From Immersiella caudata (taxonomy: Eukaryota > Ascomycota > Sordariomycetes > Sordariales > Lasiosphaeriaceae), in NCBI GenBank assembly GCA_030512335.1, contig JAULSU010000001.1, positions 6,758,001 to 6,822,000 on the forward strand: a stretch of DNA of 64,000 nt, written 5' to 3'. The stretch's first letter is position 1. Each line of letters opens with the position of its first letter. Below are positions 21,868 through 33,122 of this stretch, in pieces. The notes under the pieces are model-generated. The model searched no databases. It was not told where the DNA came from and saw only the letters and a list, made by a program, of their open reading frames with translations. The translations under genes and the position numbers were made by a program.

Positions 21868-24800
21868 GGTGGCGGCGTGTCCTGCCCGAGAGTGATGGGC
21901 AAGCCAGACAGATCGGAAGGTGAGCGAACTGTCTTGGCTTGGTGTCGAGACGCAAGTTCTGAATCACAAGGACATGTCGACTCGGGTGGTTTTGGAAGGT
22001 AAGGCGATCGTCAATTCGAAGACGTGGGAAAATCGAGGGCCGGCCCTTGGTTTACCGGTATGCGATCGACGACGGAATAGATCTGGGCAAATGCGTTTCC
22101 AGTCCACGACAAACGGATGTGCTCGCCAACGGTCGATCGTGACGACGCAAGAAACAAAAGGTCCCCTCCCTAGGGGTTTCGTGTCGCAGGAAGAGGGGAG
22201 GTGAAGCGAATGAGCGAGGATGGCTGGTGGTTTTTCCCCCTTCTTCCCAAAATCCGGGTGTCCTTGGTACTCAAACGTCCTGCGGGCCCCTGACAAGTTC
22301 GTTAAAGCGGAGCGCAGACCAGACCAGACGGGGGGGGGGGGGGGGGGGGGGCGTCCAAGAAGCGAAGAGGTGCAAGTGGTGAAAGTGATGAAGCGAAGGC
22401 CGGTTCTCCCTGTGCTGGCGGCGTCCCGGACGGTGGTGTTGTTTTTCCAGTCGACTCGGCTCCCTGGCGGTGGACGAGAAAGACGGAGCAGCAAGCTGGC
22501 GACGGCGAGGAGAAAGAGAGAGGAGGGCGGCGAGAAGGGAAAGCGGACGGACGGGACGGGGCACAGGCCGACCGCACAGCTCGTTCTTCCATGCAAGCAC
22601 ATCCACGAGGGTGGGAGATGAACCAAACGGCCAGAATGGACTCGGACAGGGGCGACGGGCACCGGGGCCCTGGGCGAATCAGAAATGCCAATGGAGGTGC
22701 CTGGAGGGTTGCAGCACTGGGGTACGTGCCGCTTGGCTCGCACGCTGTCGCCTGTCCGGCTGGATACCTCGCTCCTCGCCCAACCGCCCGCTCCGTCCGA
22801 GGTACCACCCGCCCTCCTGCGACTTGCTGGGGCCCTGCCCAAGGAAGGGGCTTGGACAATCTCGACGAGGCACAGGCGCAAACAGAAATTGGGCCCTCGA
22901 TGCGCCGATGCCACCGCCTGCGAATCAACTCCACCACCGTCCCGGCTGGCCTTGCCTTCTCCGACGGTATCGTCGGTGGTGGAGAGTGACAAGCACTATG
23001 CCTCCGTCCAATTAGTACAGTAGTTATCGAGTGCGGAGGACGCGAGACCCTAGAGTGTAGTTTAAAGCGCCTACCCACCGACCAGAAACAGCCGAAGCAG
23101 CCCCAGAAACCCGACCTGTGCATCGATGCCACACTCTGCAACGGCCTCCTGCCTCCCCGATTGCGCGTCTGCGCACCTCGGCGGAAAAGGCTGTGTGGCG
23201 GTCAGGTCGCAGAGAATCTGAGGCCGGGACAGAGAATAGGTAGCAACTGGAGCGTTTCGCTGTTGCCATGAGCGGCCTGTCGCCAGGGATTCATTCCACG
23301 CTCTTGCTGCTGGGAGGGCGCATTTTGCTTTGGGTGAGACCCCAGCATCGCGATGGGACGCCATCGAACGAGAGCCCTGCCATATTCTGGTGGTGAAACA
23401 CAGGTTCCTGGGCGGCCCCCTGGCGCTAGGCCCGACGTGGAAGGCGGGAGGGGACGTTGCAGGCACGACCCAGTCGATCTGTGGCTTGCCCTTGCCCGCA
23501 AGTCACCGCGATCCACTCCTCTTAACTTCCTCCATCAGGAAATCGTCGAGAATTCGAGATTACACAGGAGTGTTGTTTGGTGTTTTGGCCGTTTATTTCT
23601 CCATTCTACCCATTTCGATTGTTGCGATGCAATTTTCCGCACGGTTGGAAAGCGGATGCAGAGCATTCTGGGCGTCAGCTGCCGAGGTGGTCGTCTTCGC
23701 GCTGAACCACGGATGCTTGCAGCGCAATACGAAGACGAGCAATGCAGGTCGAGGGGGCGACGACGGTGTTCCTCGTCAGCGGTATCAGCCATCCTTCCAT
23801 CCCCTCGCTCATCATATTTACCATTCCAGCATCCCAGAAGTTTGGTGTTTCCAATTTGCGTCTATTCTTGGATACTCTCGGGGTTTTACGTGGGGATCAT
23901 TTTGAGGCTCAGACCCGCCTGGCCCCACACTGCGACCTTCTCGGGGCCGTGAGCTGCGGCAAAGACGTGTGAGTTGATCAGATGATACACATACAAAAAG
24001 GTGTAGGAACGCCTATCGCCTGTGCAATGAGGAATCAGACAACCACTCGATGAACAGCGTCCGAACTGTGCTACGAACTTGCATCATGACAGGTCCGCAA
24101 GCCTGACAGACCAGCCATATCAAATCCAAGGCCTGCCATAGCAGTGAAATTAGTGTTTATGCCTCCTGCATCTAGCCAGTGTGACAATGGCCTCTCCCAC
24201 CGGCCACGATCTCCCCATGTCAGCGTCATTTCGACATCGCTCACCTCCACGCGCTTGGCTAGTCCTACATCTTAAGATCTGGTGATAATGCATCAAGATC
24301 GTCGCCCATGGCCCTCTTTCCTCCCGCGGGGCGGGTAATGGATTGCCTGCGGCGCTGCCCGATCTGCGGATGCCGAAGGCGCTGTTAGTTCTGGGTGAGT
24401 AAGCTGTAAGTCGTGCAATTCGCGAATCAGGGCACCGATTGGGACCCCTCCGCGGCGCGTCGAGCACTTCAAAGGAGCACTAAGCATGGGTCAAATAAAG
24501 TCGACGATGTCGGCGTCAGCGGGAATGCAAGATGCGATGCACAGGATTGGAAGGCTGTCGGCGTGTGCCAGCCAATCAACTCACATCGCACGTATAAGCG
24601 CCCGACACCCAGCTATTGAAGACTCATGTGAACACCGCCATGATCGGTAGGCCTCTCATTGTCGGAAGACGGTCAACTCAGAGCGCGCGGCTTTTGGATC
24701 ATCAGATTACGGCCATGGTCATTGGTCACACACCGCAGAAGGGGCTCGCACTCCAAAGCCGGAAGCAAAACATCTAGTTGCCTTTTCCGTTTTCCGGAAC

Positions 24801-25250
24801 ATCATTTCTAGATACAATGGCCTGAACGCCATATGATGTTGGCAACCTCCGCTGGCTGAGCCAGCCTAAAGCCATGTGCTGCCGTTCCTGTAACTCCATC
24901 CATATCCCACATCCGCTGGTATACAACATAGAAAACCGTGGTATCATACTGCAGACTCATCTGCGAAAAGCAACCGCCAAACACCGCCCTGCCTGCCGTT
25001 TCCGTTTGATGCAATTCATTTACAATGCTCCTCCGTTGCCATGACACTGTCAGCGCCCTGGGAACACGCCTCATCTTTCCCTCCAATGTCAGCCCGTTGC
25101 CAAATTTTCCGTTTCTCGATACCCATATATCCGCCGTTGCTCGCTTTCCTCCATTCGTACGCATTCTGTGCTTTCTCCATGCTCCTTCCTTCTTGCTTCA
25201 ACGCCAATGTGTGTTTAATTTGCCATGACATACGTCCCATGCAGCGCTCT
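21868..25250. other. long intergenic region between kelch-like gene and MEX67
   Basis: 3.4 kb holding the upstream region of the minus-strand kelch-like gene and the 3' side of minus-strand MEX67. ORFs up to 342 aa exist (21964-22992 minus, 23330-23952 plus) but overlap in several frames, are low in complexity and show no domain, so I do not call them. A 22-base G run is listed separately. Confidence 0.5.
22330..22351 (+). repeat. 22-nt poly-G homopolymer
   Basis: Twenty-two uninterrupted G residues on the plus strand (poly-C on the sense strand of the kelch-like gene), about 460 bases upstream of its start codon. A length-polymorphic, G-quadruplex-capable tract. Confidence 0.9.
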
Positions 25251-27279
25251 CTAGGCGGTTGCGAGGAACGCAGACGGGGGTAAGTTCGCCTTTTGCTGCT
25301 CAAACGACTGAAGAGCAAGCTCGTAGTTCCAGTTGGCAGGGCCTCGGAGACACAGCTCTGAGTATTCAGCCGTCATTCCAGTGGCTTGTGAAATAGCCTG
25401 GATCAGCTGGGCCTTGAGGGTGTCGTTGGGCTCTGCGGGCTGGACTGGCTGGGTCGGAATGATTTCTGGAGCCGCGACGTGGATGGTGATCGGCGCTGCA
25501 GGTTGCTGGGGCGCCGTCACCGTAGATGGTACCGGCGTTTGTGTGGGCGACGGTGTCCACTTGTGGAGCGTAAGTTCATCACTGATGACCCGGTAGGGGT
25601 GCTGAGGCGGCGGGTTGTTTGGCTTGCTGGGGCCTAGGATGAAGGTGCGCGAAAAGGTGCGCGTTCCAAAGAGGTTCTGAGAAAGATCCGCCTCCTCGAA
25701 TTGGCCCTGGACAACAATGATCAACCCCACCGAGAAGCCTTGACCGGTAGGGTCAGCAAGATGGGGGAAGGTGTGGCAGTCGACGAGCCACTGGTGCGAT
25801 TGATCCATTCCAGGGTGGCGAGTAGGAGGCAGGGCCTTCCACAAATCGGCGATGAGGCTCCCCCCCGTGAAAAGGCGTTGCTGTGTATCGGCCGAGCGGC
25901 TGCCAGTCTTATGGACGTTGCGCGAAAACTTCATGTATGACTTCCAAGGAAGCGCCCGGCCAGAGCCTAGCATGACTGAGAGGGAGAACCACGAATCGTC
26001 GTCGTAAAACTCAGAGATGAGGCGCTCCCGATCGGTGTCGTACAGAGGAAAGAAGGCTTGCAAGAAGGCTGGCGCCACGCCGTTCTCGCCGTCGCGCAGG
26101 TTGGAGGGGAGTGACGGAATGGGAGTGGGCTGGTGGGCCTTTTGGTATTCCGCAACCTCTTGCCGGGTTCTAACCTGCTGTCCGTTGAGGTTCTGGAGAG
26201 TCGGAAACCACTTGAGCATCTCCGCCACCAAGTCAGATTGGGCGGCGACAGGGTTTCCTATGAGATGAAGCTCTTCCAGGTTCTTGAACCGGTGGCGCCA
26301 CTTGGACATCTTGGAGAGCGTTTCGAGGTTGTTGCCACTGAGGTCTAAACGCTTGAGGCGGGGAAGATCAATGGCCAGCTGGAAGACCTGGCCGACGTCG
26401 TCAATCTCGTTGCGCGCGATGGATACAGCCTCGAAGGCCTGGTTCTTTTCCTCAGTCTTTGTGTACTGGTCTGTTGCAATGCGCAGCAGAGCCCTGAACG
26501 CTTTCTCCGCTCTGGATCCCTGGCTGAAAACGTCCATGCTCCTGAGGGTCTCGTCTGTTCCCAGCGCTGAGAGATCCAGCAGGCGCTGCTCAGGGTTGTA
26601 CCGTCGGGCCAAGACTTCGGTCAATTTTGCCTTCAACTCAAGGGTTGTCGACGAAGCATCCGGCATCTTTTCGGTGGTCTCCGTGACCGTAATCGGAGCC
26701 CCGGCGTACGAGTATCCAGAGAGGCGGAGCAGGTCGGGAACATCGTCCTTATTGACGCTAATCCAGAAGAATTCGTTGTCCATGACGCTCTGCAGTTAAT
26801 TAGAATATGTCATCGGCCATGTGGAATCGTCCGGGAAAAAGTATTACCTTGCTAATAGTGACCTTCTTGTCCTTGGAAGCTTTGCGCTCGAGGAAGTCGA
26901 TCAGAGAGCGACGGCCGCCATCGTCGTTCAGTGCAGCTTTGCTCTCGCGGAAACCGTGAACCTTTAAGGTGACCTTATTGAAGTGTGTCTTGTTGGTAGC
27001 AACTGATCCACGGCTGCCAATGTAGTTCTTGACATTCTGCGTAATTCGCGATCCTGCTCGAGTCGATCCTCTGGAATCTCTTGCGCCGCGACCACCACGA
27101 GTTCCACCGCGCCCCGCAGCTACACCTCCATTTAGACCGCTGCCAGCAGGAGCGTCCATGGAAACGTCGCCATCTCTGTCTGTCTTGCCAGCAACGCGGC
27201 GCTTGCTTATGCCGCCGCGACTAGCGCGGGTTGCAGGTCGAGTGCTGCCAGAGGCAGCGCGAGGTCCGGTCGGAGCCAT
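25251..27279 (-). CDS. MEX67: mRNA export receptor Mex67 (TAP/NXF family)
   Basis: Exons 27279-26848 and 26789-25251 on the minus strand give 657 codons (656 aa) across a 58-nt intron, phase 0. Domain order is exact for the family. An RG-rich N-terminus precedes an RNP-like fold starting near KVTLKVHGF. Leucine-rich repeats follow (RLKRLDLSGNNLETL, NLEELHLIGNPVA). An NTF2-like domain comes next (FLQAFFPLYDTDRERLISEFYDDDSWFS is its start), which pairs with Mtr2. A Pro-rich linker leads to a C-terminal UBA/TAP-C domain (SQATGMTAEYSELCLRGPANWNYELA region) that binds FG nucleoporins. Mex67-Mtr2 carries mRNPs through nuclear pores. The frame continues 16 codons upstream of 27279 without an ATG context that I prefer. 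Identification is firm. Confidence 0.95.
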
Positions 27280-27944
27280 GACGTTCGAAGAGACAAAAGC
27301 TTCTGGCGTTCTGGCGCAGACCGGCAAAGGAGAAAATTCGCGCGGAAGGAGAAGAGGGCGTCGTAGGTGTTGCGAGTGATGTTAGGAGTAGGTGATTTTC
27401 TTTTTGTGCGATTTCCGGTCTTTATCGCTCCCTCAGTTGAAATGGCGGAACGCTGCGGGAGCAGAAAAGAGAGGAAGTTGGCCAAGGTTGTTCGGCGAAA
27501 CTAGGCTGGGAGGTGTTCTTACGTGAACAATATAAGGAAAGACTGGCAAAGAAAGGAATATTTCCCCCGCTAGCCGGTTGCGTGAGCACAAGGTTACCCA
27601 GGTCCAACTTGAAGTGTAATCGTTCTTTGTTGAGCTGGGGAAGAATGTGTGAAGATTGCGTCGAGCTCAACCTTCCCGCGACATGCAAACCTTTGTTGGT
27701 CGACTCAGGCCCAGCTTTGCAGTCACTTTAGGCAGGTTGCAGGTTTGTGATTGGCCAGGCGGCAAGGCCAGTGGGGCTTTGCAGGGGTCCTGGCTGGTGA
27801 GAAACGTCCGCCATCACGTGGCCAGGCGATCGATCGCGCGATCCCTGACCACAGCGCGTCACGCTCTCGCTACAGCAGATACGCGAGCGTAACTCAACGG
27901 CGACACCCAAGGCGAGCTCTCAAACTAGTCAATGGGTAGGCACA
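27280..27944. promoter_or_regulatory. shared MEX67-MPH1 divergent promoter
   Basis: A 665-base head-to-head intergenic region must contain the promoters of both genes. I see no clear TATA box; pyrimidine-rich stretches and an ATTGG (inverted CCAAT) near 27751 are present. Confidence 0.6.
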
Positions 27945-30900
27945 ATGGACGGCGATGAATTTGACGACATACCCGACGAGGATTTGATGCTGGCCCTTGA
28001 CCAGTCCTCCTCTAGAATCCTGAGCGGATTCCAAAACGGTCCAAACGGCTCTCAATTCACACCTTCGCAGAAACCCGCCATATCGCGTCCCGTCCCACGG
28101 TTCTCCGCCCAGACATCTGCGCCCCAAAACTTCCGGCAGATCACCCTTTTCGGAGGCACATTGAACCATGGCAGCATAGCCCAGTCACAGAATCGTGGGC
28201 CTAGTCGGCCATTCCGCGCCGACTTGCCCCCAGAGGCTCCCACACACCACGAACTCGTCCTGGGGGAACTCAACAAATGGATTTACCCCACCAACTTGGG
28301 CCCCATCAGGGACTACCAGTTCAGCATCGTCAAGGGCGGACTGTTCAACAACACCTTGGTTGCGCTGCCTACCGGATTGGGAAAGACCTTCATCGCCGCA
28401 ACCATCATACTAAACTTTCTCCGATGGACCAAGAAGGCCAAGATCGTATTCGTTGCGCCAACGAAGCCATTGGCCTCGCAGCAAGTCCAGGCCTGTTTGA
28501 GCGTCGCCGGTATCCCGCGCTCGCAAGCCACCCTTCTTACGGGAGAGACAGCTCCAGTCCTTCGAGAGGGCGAGTGGGAGAGTCGACGCCTGTTCTTTAT
28601 GACTCCGCAGACCTTGATGAACGACCTCTCAAAGGGCTATGCTGACCCAAAGTCAATTGTCCTACTCGTTATCGACGAGGCTCACCGCGCGACGGGCGAC
28701 TATGCATATGTCAAGGTGATTGAGTTCATGCGGCGCTTTTCCAAGAGTTTCCGCGTCCTCGCACTAACAGCCACTCCTGGGTCATCGGTCGAGGCCGTCC
28801 AGGAGGTTATCAACAACCTGGGAATCTCACACGTAGAGATCAGGACGGAGGAATCGATCGACATCCGGCAGTATGTTCATTCGCGAAACCAAGAGACGGT
28901 CACCTTCGGTCCGTCAGATGAGATGGAACAGGTCAAGGAACTGTTCTCGAAGGCGCTGAAGCCTCTTGTGGACAAGCTGAGCGGTCAGAACATCTACTTC
29001 GGGAGGGACCCTATGAGTCTGACCACTTACGGCTTGTTGAAGTCCAGAAAAGACTGGATGATGGGGGCAGGCAGGAACGCGAACCAAGGGCTCAAATTCA
29101 TGATGCTTGCTGTTTTTGGAATCCTAACGAGCCTGGCCCACTCTATCAAGCTGCTCAACTTCCATGGAATAAAGCCGTTTTACCACAGCATTGCAGAGTT
29201 TCGCAGCAACGAGGGGTCAAAAGGCGGACAAGGTTCAAAGTACAGGAAACAACTCCTCAGCGACGAAAACTTTCAGAAGATGATGACCACAATCGAGGCG
29301 TGGATGAGGCTTGATGAGTTTTATGGGCACCCAAAGCTTCCCTACCTCTGCGAGACCCTGGTCAACCACTTTGTCGACGCGGGCGAGAATTCTACAAGGG
29401 CTATCGTGTTCAGCGAGTACCGGGACAGCGCCGAGGAAATTGTTCGCCTTTTGAACAAGCAGCCGCTCGTGAGCGCGACGGTGTTTGTGGGGCAGGCCGA
29501 CTCAAAACGAAGCGAGGGCATGAAACAGAAGCAACAGATCGAGACAATCGAGAAGTTCAAGAATGGTGTCTACAATGTTCTTGTCGCTACCTCTATCGGC
29601 GAGGAAGGTCTTGACATTGGACAGGTCGACCTCATTGTGTGCTACGATGCTTCATCGTCGCCTATCCGCATGCTCCAGCGAATGGGTCGAACAGGTAGAA
29701 AACGGGCAGGCAATATCGTGCTCCTACTGATGAAGGGCAAGGAGGAGAAAAAATTCAACGAGGCCAAGCGAAACTACGAGGAGATGCAAGCGCTCATTTG
29801 CGAAGGCAGCCGTTTCGATTTCCGTCATGATCTTTCGTCTCGAATCGTCCCCCGAGACATCAAACCGGAAGTCGATAAATGCCACGTGGAGATTCCGATC
29901 GAGAACACCCAAGATCCTTCGCTGCCCGAACCCAGGAAAACTGCTGCCGGCCTCAAGAAAAAGCCAGCCAAGAAGAAGTTCAACATGCCAGACGGCGTTG
30001 AGACAGGGTTCGTGAAGGCCTCGGCAATCGGCCAGCCTAAGAAGCAAGCTGCTCCCACCAAGACTACGCCTAAACACAAGGCTCCACCCAAGGTATTAGC
30101 AGGTTCTGGCGACCTTGTGCCCATACCCGACCTCGAAAAGGTTCTTTTGAGTCAGCCGCAGACGAATGAGTTAAACCGCCTGTATAGAGACCTCCCACTC
30201 CAGCGTTTTGGCAATGGCGTGGAGGAGATTAGCGCTCCGACCCTCAGCAGTTGTCCGTCGGCCCAGAGAAAGTACCGGAAGACGGTGAATTTGAAGCATG
30301 GCGAGTACACGAAACGGAACGTGAGGATGCTTGGCACTCTGGGTGACTTGCAAGACGAGTTTGAGCGAGATACGAAACCACACGGTCAAGCAGATACCTC
30401 GGCTTGGGAAAGCTTATCTGTCGATCCCTTCGCTGCGGATACCGACAGCGACGAAGTGGCTCGAGGGTCCGCGCGTAAAAGGCAGCGGGCATTAGACGTT
30501 CCGGATGGAACGCCAAAGCCAAAGAAACGGCAAGTAGCGCCCAAAAGAGACGGTAAAGCTGCTGGATCCCGCGCCAGGGGCGGCAAAGGACGAAACTTCA
30601 ACACGGCGCGGAGCTTCTTTGCAGGAGGGTTGGATGTCACGGACGAGGAGGACGAAGAGGAGGAGGGTGCGGAGGAGGAAAGCGACGAGGATCACACTTT
30701 AACCGGCTTTGGCGATGTAGGGCAGCCATCATCGCTTGCTGCCAGCCGCGGCCGCGGTGGAAAAGCTCGTAGTAAAAGTCGGCAGAGTGGCAAGCGCCTG
30801 AGGCGTGTCGGCGATGATCTGCTTGATATGGGGGATGCATGTGACCGCACTAGCGACATGGAGGTCGAGACGGATGGCTCTGACAACGGCAGTGACTTGG

Positions 30901-31244
30901 AGGGCTTCGTCGTCGATGACAACCAGATCACTTCCAGCATGCTGCGCCTATCCACGTCTCCCATCACACCAAGGCCAAGGAAGGGCAAGGAGCCCAAGGC
31001 CCGCCAGAAGTTGTCATCACTGAGGGAGGAGCCTTTTTATATGCCGGGTCTTTTTACGCAAACGGACGGAACATCGGATGATGAGCTACCTGATATTGTG
31101 AGCACATCAGCTGAAAAGGAGAACCGCAACGTATTTCGGAAAGCGGCTGGCGATGACGAAGCCGAAGACTCGGAGGCGGTTAGACCGTCCCCGGTAAAGG
31201 GACGAAGAAGGCGTATTTTGATAGACAGCGATGATGAAGGTTGA
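27945..31244 (+). CDS. MPH1: FANCM-family ATP-dependent DNA helicase Mph1
   Basis: A single exon of 1099 aa. The N-terminal part has [18 protein letters not shown]. The SF2 helicase core follows: Walker [14 protein letters not shown] (about residue 140-152), the DEAH box [12 protein letters not shown] (about 242), motif [11 protein letters not shown], and the C-terminal motif [12 protein letters not shown] (about 578). The insert between the two RecA lobes is the helical domain typical of the Hef/FANCM/Mph1 group. Mph1 unwinds D-loops and remodels stalled forks, working in error-free bypass and crosslink repair. The C-terminal ~450 residues are charged, low-complexity and rich in acidic stretches ([17 protein letters not shown]) and basic clusters. 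The length matches filamentous-fungal Mph1 (around 1,100 aa). ATG at 27945 has context caATGG. Confidence 0.95.
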   Translation: MDGDEFDDIPDEDLMLALDQSSSRILSGFQNGPNGSQFTPSQKPAISRPVPRFSAQTSAPQNFRQITLFGGTLNHGSIAQSQNRGPSRPFRADLPPEAPTHHELVLGELNKWIYPTNLGPIRDYQFSIVKGGLFNNTLVALPTGLGKTFIAATIILNFLRWTKKAKIVFVAPTKPLASQQVQACLSVAGIPRSQATLLTGETAPVLREGEWESRRLFFMTPQTLMNDLSKGYADPKSIVLLVIDEAHRATGDYAYVKVIEFMRRFSKSFRVLALTATPGSSVEAVQEVINNLGISHVEIRTEESIDIRQYVHSRNQETVTFGPSDEMEQVKELFSKALKPLVDKLSGQNIYFGRDPMSLTTYGLLKSRKDWMMGAGRNANQGLKFMMLAVFGILTSLAHSIKLLNFHGIKPFYHSIAEFRSNEGSKGGQGSKYRKQLLSDENFQKMMTTIEAWMRLDEFYGHPKLPYLCETLVNHFVDAGENSTRAIVFSEYRDSAEEIVRLLNKQPLVSATVFVGQADSKRSEGMKQKQQIETIEKFKNGVYNVLVATSIGEEGLDIGQVDLIVCYDASSSPIRMLQRMGRTGRKRAGNIVLLLMKGKEEKKFNEAKRNYEEMQALICEGSRFDFRHDLSSRIVPRDIKPEVDKCHVEIPIENTQDPSLPEPRKTAAGLKKKPAKKKFNMPDGVETGFVKASAIGQPKKQAAPTKTTPKHKAPPKVLAGSGDLVPIPDLEKVLLSQPQTNELNRLYRDLPLQRFGNGVEEISAPTLSSCPSAQRKYRKTVNLKHGEYTKRNVRMLGTLGDLQDEFERDTKPHGQADTSAWESLSVDPFAADTDSDEVARGSARKRQRALDVPDGTPKPKKRQVAPKRDGKAAGSRARGGKGRNFNTARSFFAGGLDVTDEEDEEEEGAEEESDEDHTLTGFGDVGQPSSLAASRGRGGKARSKSRQSGKRLRRVGDDLLDMGDACDRTSDMEVETDGSDNGSDLEGFVVDDNQITSSMLRLSTSPITPRPRKGKEPKARQKLSSLREEPFYMPGLFTQTDGTSDDELPDIVSTSAEKENRNVFRKAAGDDEAEDSEAVRPSPVKGRRRRILIDSDDEG

Positions 31245-31492
31245 TGTCTACATATAAATTACACGGTCGATAATCGACTTCGAGACGTATTAACATCTGG
31301 GTTCTCGTCTATACCCAGGCAGAGTCACTTGACTACCTTTTACATTCAACACATGTTGGGCTCATAGCAAGTGGTCGCGGCACATTCAAGACATGTATCA
31401 ATTTTACATATTGGTAACGTTGTATGGGTTCATTCACTGACTTCTCCCAAAATGGAAGTACACAGGCGGCAAAGATTGGCAACGCTTCAGAC

Positions 31493-31542
31493 AGGAGATC
31501 ATCGTTAGTCACTCTATCAAAGAGCCAGACCGATGATCTCCT
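31493..31542. repeat. 12-bp perfect inverted repeat around a stop codon
   Basis: Arms 31493-31504 and 31531-31542 are perfectly complementary with a 26-nt loop. The stop codon of the minus-strand hypothetical gene (31517-31519) lies in the loop. Confidence 0.7.
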
Positions 31543-32503
31543 CATCCTCGACCTCATCCTCAACCTCATCCGCATTCCAAACCTGCCTCAGTCGACTACC
31601 CCCAACCCTTGCACCCTTTCTCTTTCTCTCCCATCTCCACGCCGCTCCCCGCTCCCCCCTCTCCTTCTTCTCCCACTCACCCTCACCAGGCCAAAACAGC
31701 GGCTCTCCACTCACAACCCACCTCCCCCAAAAATTACACTCCTGATGCCTTACCCCGTGAGCGTTTCCTACCCCCATGAAATCAACCACACTCGCTGCCC
31801 TTACCACACCCGGTTCTACACACGCAATATGCGCACGGAGCTTGGGCCACCTCCTTAGTATGCTTATCACCATCCTAGCATTGGGCATGTTGTCTGGCAG
31901 GCTAAGATAAGACTTCACCTCGCTGAGGATCAGTATACCCATGGGTGAAATCCACCTGCAGTACCCTGAGCTTTGGCTACGGTCAGGGTGGAACATGAAG
32001 GGCTTCCCTGGGGCAGGGATGGAGGTGGTACGAAGGATATGGGCCTCGGCGGTGAGGAGGGCTTTGGAGGGGGAGGAGGGAGGAAATGGGAGGAGAGGGA
32101 GTTGTCTGATGGGATGGGGGCGGGCGAGGTGGGCGGGACGCCGGGTTGCTGGGTGGCTGTATGGTTCGTAGGGGGTGTAGGCTCCTACAAGCTGATTGCT
32201 AAGAGCTTTGTGGGTTGGCTGCGGGCGGGTCTGGTGGCGCGTTGGATGAGAGGGGGGTTGAGAAAGGTGGCCATGCTGGTGATTAGGGTGTGGGTGTGCG
32301 GGCTCGAGGGACCCGGTGATGGGTTCAGGGGTGGAATGGCTGGTCTTGGCTGTGCGAAGACTGCCGGAGCGGGATTTCTTGCAGGGGAGCTCGTCTTGGT
32401 CAGGGTCCTCCCGGGGGTGGAAAATGGCACGAAGCTTGGATTTCAGCTTGGTGCGCATGGAAGGGTGAGAAGTAGCCTCAGGGGCCGAGGTCGAAATGCC
32501 CAT
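31517..32503 (-). CDS. hypothetical protein, lineage-restricted
   Basis: An uninterrupted 328-aa frame whose ATG has an excellent context (ccaccATGG on the sense strand). The N-terminal third is His/Pro/Ser-rich and disordered. A central part (about residues 165-260) has ordinary globular composition (GYCRWISPMGILILSEVKSY, then SILRRWPKLRAHIACVEPG). The C-terminal part is Lys/Arg/Glu/Trp-rich and ends in an acidic EDEVEDEEII segment. I recognise no domain. Codon use is G/C-rich like the neighbours. It converges with MPH1, with 272 bases between the stops. It could be a real Sordariomycete-specific gene; the central globular block is the best part for homology searching. Confidence 0.5.
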   Translation of the reverse strand: MGISTSAPEATSHPSMRTKLKSKLRAIFHPREDPDQDELPCKKSRSGSLRTAKTSHSTPEPITGSLEPAHPHPNHQHGHLSQPPSHPTRHQTRPQPTHKALSNQLVGAYTPYEPYSHPATRRPAHLARPHPIRQLPLLPFPPSSPSKALLTAEAHILRTTSIPAPGKPFMFHPDRSQSSGYCRWISPMGILILSEVKSYLSLPDNMPNARMVISILRRWPKLRAHIACVEPGVVRAASVVDFMGVGNAHGVRHQECNFWGRWVVSGEPLFWPGEGEWEKKERGERGAAWRWERKRKGARVGGSRLRQVWNADEVEDEVEDEEIIGLAL

Positions 32504-33122
32504 GGTGGAGGTGGGAGCTTTACGACGACCAAGGGGAGTGCGCCTGATACTACTTACTGCCTTGCCTTGAACCCTAAGGAAGTTGTGACAGGGTTGAGTT
32601 TGAGTTGAGACTTACCTTTCCGGAGCCTGAAGTCAAGGCTTACCGACCTTGGCTTTCGCTGTCTGCCTGGTGACCATAGAAGCAGTGTGGTTGATGGGGA
32701 TCTAGGCCTACCATTGGGCGTCTTCCCCTTTTATGGGAACAAAATTCAAGTGGCAGTTGTGGGAACATTGAGAACAAGTAGGCTGTTAAATTTAAACGGG
32801 TTCTGTTTGTTTCGAGATGCAAAACAAAGGCGTTGTTACTGAAAGACAAAATATTTCTTTGGGGGCAACAAGGCTCGGGATGTCGGGAACTTGAACAGAC
32901 ACACCGTGGCGCTGTTCCATTGCCTTTGTTCGTTGACTCTTTCACGTTCCAGCTCGTTTAAATAACGTCCATCGGCCATCACGAACGGCCATCACGAATG
33001 CCCACCCGATTCGGATCACCATAACATCACCAAGGTGCTCTCTTGCTCACCCACGTTCCAAGTCAGCACGCACTTCCCAACTCAAACTCGCCCAACCCAA
33101 GGAACACAACACGCACGTCGCG
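32504..33122. promoter_or_regulatory. divergent intergenic region between two hypothetical genes
   Basis: About 620 bases upstream of both a minus-strand and a plus-strand gene; no specific motif is supportable. Confidence 0.4.

Noticed and set aside
21964..22992. 342-aa minus-strand ORF and overlapping frames around the poly-G tract
   Set aside because: Low-complexity, overlapping in several frames on both strands, no domain or splice support.
23330..23952. Two overlapping plus-strand ORFs (191 and 199 aa)
   Set aside because: They occupy different frames of the same DNA, have no recognisable motif, and neither has a good start context.
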